From Pseudomonas sp. BN417 (GTDB lineage: Bacteria; Pseudomonadota; Gammaproteobacteria; Pseudomonadales; Pseudomonadaceae): a stretch of 35,366 nucleotides of DNA. A model generated the notes under the pieces. The model made no database searches, had not been told where the DNA came from, and saw nothing but the letters and a program-made list of their open reading frames with translations. This document shows positions 33,680-35,366 of this stretch, one piece after another. Both the position numbers and the translations under genes were made by a program. Location: the NCBI RefSeq assembly GCF_029871205.1, contig NZ_SSOJ01000133.1, forward strand, positions 1-35,366, given 5' to 3'. Within the stretch, counting starts at the first letter, position 1; every line of letters begins with the position of its first letter.

Positions 33680-34807
33680 TCAATCCCGCCTGAAGGGCAG
33701 CAGGCCGCGCGCCTCCTCGGCGTAGGCCAGCACCCCTCCCCGCTCCTGCACCAGGAAATCGTCCACGGCCGCACGCAAGCCGGGGTGGGCGAGCCAGTGC
33801 CAGGAGCGGGTGATCACCGGCTCGAAACCCCGAACCAACTTGTGCTCGCCCTGGGCGCCGGCGTCGAAACGCTGGAGCCTTGAAGCGATCGCCTGGTCGA
33901 TGCCCTGGTAGAAGCAGGTCTCGAAATGCAGCCGGTCGAACTCCGCCAGGCAGCCCCAGTAGCGGCCGTAGAGCGTATCGCCGCCCTGCAGTGAAAAAGC
34001 CATGGCCACAGGCCGGCCCGCCTGCGTCGCCAGGACCACGCGTATGGCTTCGGGCATCCGTTCGGCCAGCAGGCTGAAGAAGGTACGCGTCAGATAAGGC
34101 ATCTGGCCCCGCACCTGATAGGTGTTGGCATAGCAGGCATAGACGAAATCCCAGTCCGCCTCGGCCAGTTCATGGCCCTGGCGCCACTGGAAGTCGATCC
34201 CCTGCCCCGCCACCTGCTCACGCTCCTTGCGGATCTGCTTGCGCTTGCGCGAGCTCAACGCATCGAGGAAGTCCTGGAAGTCCCGGTAGCCGTGGTTGCG
34301 CCAGTGGAACTGGCAGCCCAGGCGCTCCAGCCAACCGTCGCGACCGCGCAGGTGGTGGTCGGCAAAGGCGTCGGTGAAGTTGATATGCAGCCCCGAAAGA
34401 CCGTCCACTGCCACATCGGCCACCACACCGTCGAGCAATTCGCTGGCCGCCCCATCGTCCACCGCCAGCAGCCGAGCACCGCCCACCGGCGTGAAGGGTA
34501 TCGCCGCCAGCAGCTTGGGGTAGTAGCGGATGCCGGCACGCTGGCAGGCGTCGGCCCAGGCCCAGTCGAACACGTACTCGCCATAGGAATGACTCTTGAG
34601 GTAGGCCGGCAGCGCGGCCTTCAGCTCACCGCTCGCGCCCAGCAACACGTGGTGCGCGGGATGCCAGCCACTGCGACCACCCACGCTGCCGCTCTCCTCG
34701 AGGGTAGAAAGGAAAGCATGGCGCAGGAACGGCTGCTCATCCGGCAACAGAGCATCCCACTGGTGCGGGTCGAGATCGGTAAGACGGGAAAGGGTCTGGA
34801 TCGGCAT
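33680..34807 (-). CDS. FemAB-like/GNAT acyltransferase family protein (PF04339 type)
   Basis: A 375-residue cytoplasmic protein of the FemAB-like (DUF482) family. Family blocks include SYGEYVFDWAWADA, FTPVGGARLL, SSRKRKQIRKERE, GRYWGCLAEFDRLHFETCFY and GAQGEHKLVRGFEP. The fold is that of tandem GNAT acyltransferases; peptidoglycan-related activity has been proposed for the family but not shown. The ATG at 34807 has no strong ribosome site; the dyad GCGCCA-GTC-TGGCGC covers the bases just upstream and could mask initiation. Its stop codon is adjacent to that of the DUF2790 gene. Confidence 0.87.
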   Translation of the reverse strand: MPIQTLSRLTDLDPHQWDALLPDEQPFLRHAFLSTLEESGSVGGRSGWHPAHHVLLGASGELKAALPAYLKSHSYGEYVFDWAWADACQRAGIRYYPKLLAAIPFTPVGGARLLAVDDGAASELLDGVVADVAVDGLSGLHINFTDAFADHHLRGRDGWLERLGCQFHWRNHGYRDFQDFLDALSSRKRKQIRKEREQVAGQGIDFQWRQGHELAEADWDFVYACYANTYQVRGQMPYLTRTFFSLLAERMPEAIRVVLATQAGRPVAMAFSLQGGDTLYGRYWGCLAEFDRLHFETCFYQGIDQAIASRLQRFDAGAQGEHKLVRGFEPVITRSWHWLAHPGLRAAVDDFLVQERGGVLAYAEEARGLLPFRRD

Positions 34808-34847
34808 GGCGCCAGTCTGGCGCGGGCCGCGAAGGAAGAAAAGCAGG

Positions 34848-34874
34848 AAAAAAAAAGGGCGACCGAAGTCGCCC
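34848..34874 (-). terminator. Rho-independent terminator of the CcoM-like gene
   Basis: GGGCGAC-CGAA-GTCGCCC (34857-34874) is a 7-bp stem with a tetraloop. On the minus strand it is followed by nine T. It lies 33 bp past the microprotein stop, separating it from the FemAB-like gene. Confidence 0.92.
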
Positions 34875-34907
34875 GAGGTGCCTTGCGTGCCTGTAAACCC
34901 GGTGGAC

Positions 34908-35024
34908 TCAACGCGGTTTGCGTTTGTTCGAGTCCTTCCAGATGAAGTAACCGACGCCAGCGAAGAAGGCGACCATGAGACCGACGGTGCCGATACCAGC
35001 GAGTACCACTACATCGACGAACAT
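34908..35024 (-). CDS. ccoM: CcoM-like single-helix subunit of cbb3 cytochrome oxidase
   Basis: A 38-residue membrane microprotein. It starts MFVDVVVLAGIGTVGLMVAF, continues FFAGVGYFIWKDSNKRKPR and has one membrane helix (about 5-29) with a basic cytoplasmic tail. This matches my memory of CcoM, the small subunit that stabilises cbb3 oxidase in Pseudomonas stutzeri. AGGAGGCAGATC gives a strong ribosome site. An ANR-type box is well placed for activation under low oxygen, as for cbb3 oxidase genes. Its own terminator makes it monocistronic. Confidence 0.75.
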   Translation of the reverse strand: MFVDVVVLAGIGTVGLMVAFFAGVGYFIWKDSNKRKPR

Positions 35025-35092
35025 GATCTGCCTCCTGCTTTGGCGCTGTTGCTTCGATGGGTTCAAGTTAACCGCAAGGCAGGTCCGGAAAA

Positions 35093-35106
35093 TTGACCTG
35101 GATCAA
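35093..35106 (-). promoter_or_regulatory. ANR/FNR box upstream of ccoM
   Basis: TTGACCTGGATCAA fits TTGAY-N4-ATCAA. Its centre (35099.5) is about 41.5 bp from a start site near 35058. On the minus strand a TAACTT -10 element sits at 35070-35065, which agrees with that start. This is the class II activator position for FNR-type proteins. Confidence 0.8.
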
Positions 35107-35142
35107 TAGTGCCGAAGGGCCGGAAGCATGGCTGGCGGGGAA

Positions 35143-35156
35143 CTGATCCAGGTCAA
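35143..35156 (-). promoter_or_regulatory. Second ANR/FNR-like box
   Basis: CTGATCCAGGTCAA has one mismatch to the FNR consensus. Its centre is exactly 50 bp further upstream than that of the first box, near -91.5. The 17-bp sequences AAAATTGACCTGGATCA and TGATCCAGGTCAATTTT around the two boxes are perfect inverted copies. Confidence 0.6.
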
Positions 35157-35186
35157 TTTTCGGAGAGGGCTGAAGGTGATCCGAAC

Positions 35187-35270
35187 GTAGGGTGGAAAGC
35201 GCTTCTCCTTTCCACCAGCGAGGCGAGACGTGACTCCGATGGTGGACCGATGAAGCGTGGTCCACCCTAC
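35187..35270. repeat. Inverted repeat with GTAGGGTGGA / TCCACCCTAC ends
   Basis: The outer arms GTAGGGTGGA and TCCACCCTAC pair exactly. An inner GGTGGA...TTTCCACC dyad is nested inside. It is related in its terminal bases to the elements at 6241, 17384 and 23065. No gene is seen from 35157 to the window end; a GGGCCAG...CTGGCCC dyad lies at about 35336-35364. Confidence 0.6.
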
Positions 35271-35366
35271 GAAAAGCAGGGCCTGGTACCGAAGTGCCCC
35301 GAACGTAGATACCGTCTTGGAACCTAGTGCGCAAGGGCCAGTTTTGCATCGAAAGGCTGGCCCGAT

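Noticed and set aside
35109-35327. A 72-codon open frame running rightwards beyond the ANR boxes
   Set aside because: It runs through the inverted repeat at 35187-35270, has no ribosome site and no conserved features. The second ANR box therefore has no obvious divergent target in the window.

Overview
The window is about 35 kb of a high-G+C gammaproteobacterial chromosome, almost certainly a Pseudomonas in the broad sense. Evidence: a TyrR-like enhancer-binding regulator next to gcvH-gcvP (the GcsR arrangement of P. aeruginosa), a PchP-type phosphorylcholine phosphatase, a CcoM-like cbb3 oxidase microprotein with ANR boxes, two DUF2790 genes, a DUF3509-like gene, and intergenic inverted repeats of a pseudomonad kind. 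I see no rRNA, tRNA, CRISPR array, transposase, phage gene or origin. Most of it looks like ordinary chromosome with mixed small operons.

Region 1 (1-6.3 kb) concerns glycine. Read leftwards are gcvP (cut by the window edge), gcvH, a sigma-54 promoter, a terminator, a GcsR-like binding site, gcsR and a LysR regulator. A ureohydrolase of the agmatinase/guanidinobutyrase family is divergent from the LysR gene. If that enzyme acted on guanidinoacetate it would release glycine, the inducer of GcsR and substrate of the cleavage system. This is the most interesting functional hypothesis in the window.

Region 2 (6.3-9.7 kb) has an SDR oxidoreductase, a LysR gene reduced to its head and tail, a hairpin-rich gene-free stretch of nearly 1 kb, a cold-shock protein with leader hairpin and strong terminator, a 59-residue small protein and a two-helix membrane protein. 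Region 3 (9.7-14.8 kb) has a GcvA-like LysR gene divergent from a DMT exporter, a two-domain c-type cytochrome, a small lipoprotein, a DUF3509-like protein and a CvfB-like S1 protein.

Region 4 (14.8-23.2 kb) has a membrane sulfatase of the LTA-synthase type, a TetR/DUF2855 divergent pair, and a zinc phospholipase C-like secreted enzyme beside phosphorylcholine phosphatase, which could work in series on phosphatidylcholine. An MECR-like reductase follows. Region 5 (23.1-27.8 kb) has a SrmB-like DEAD-box helicase coupled to a DUF1294 membrane protein, a DHFR-like/Nudix overlapping pair, RarD, a repeat-rich gap and an azoreductase.

Region 6 (27.9-35.4 kb) has a small secreted protein, a LysR gene, an alpha/beta hydrolase overlapping a periplasmic cyclophilin, an ABC exporter, two tandem DUF2790 genes, a FemAB-like acyltransferase, and the CcoM-like microprotein behind two ANR-type boxes arranged as a perfect 17-bp inverted repeat. 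Related inverted repeats (arms beginning GTAGGTTGG or GTAGGGTG) lie at 6241, 17384, 23065 and 35187, with a half copy at 33030.
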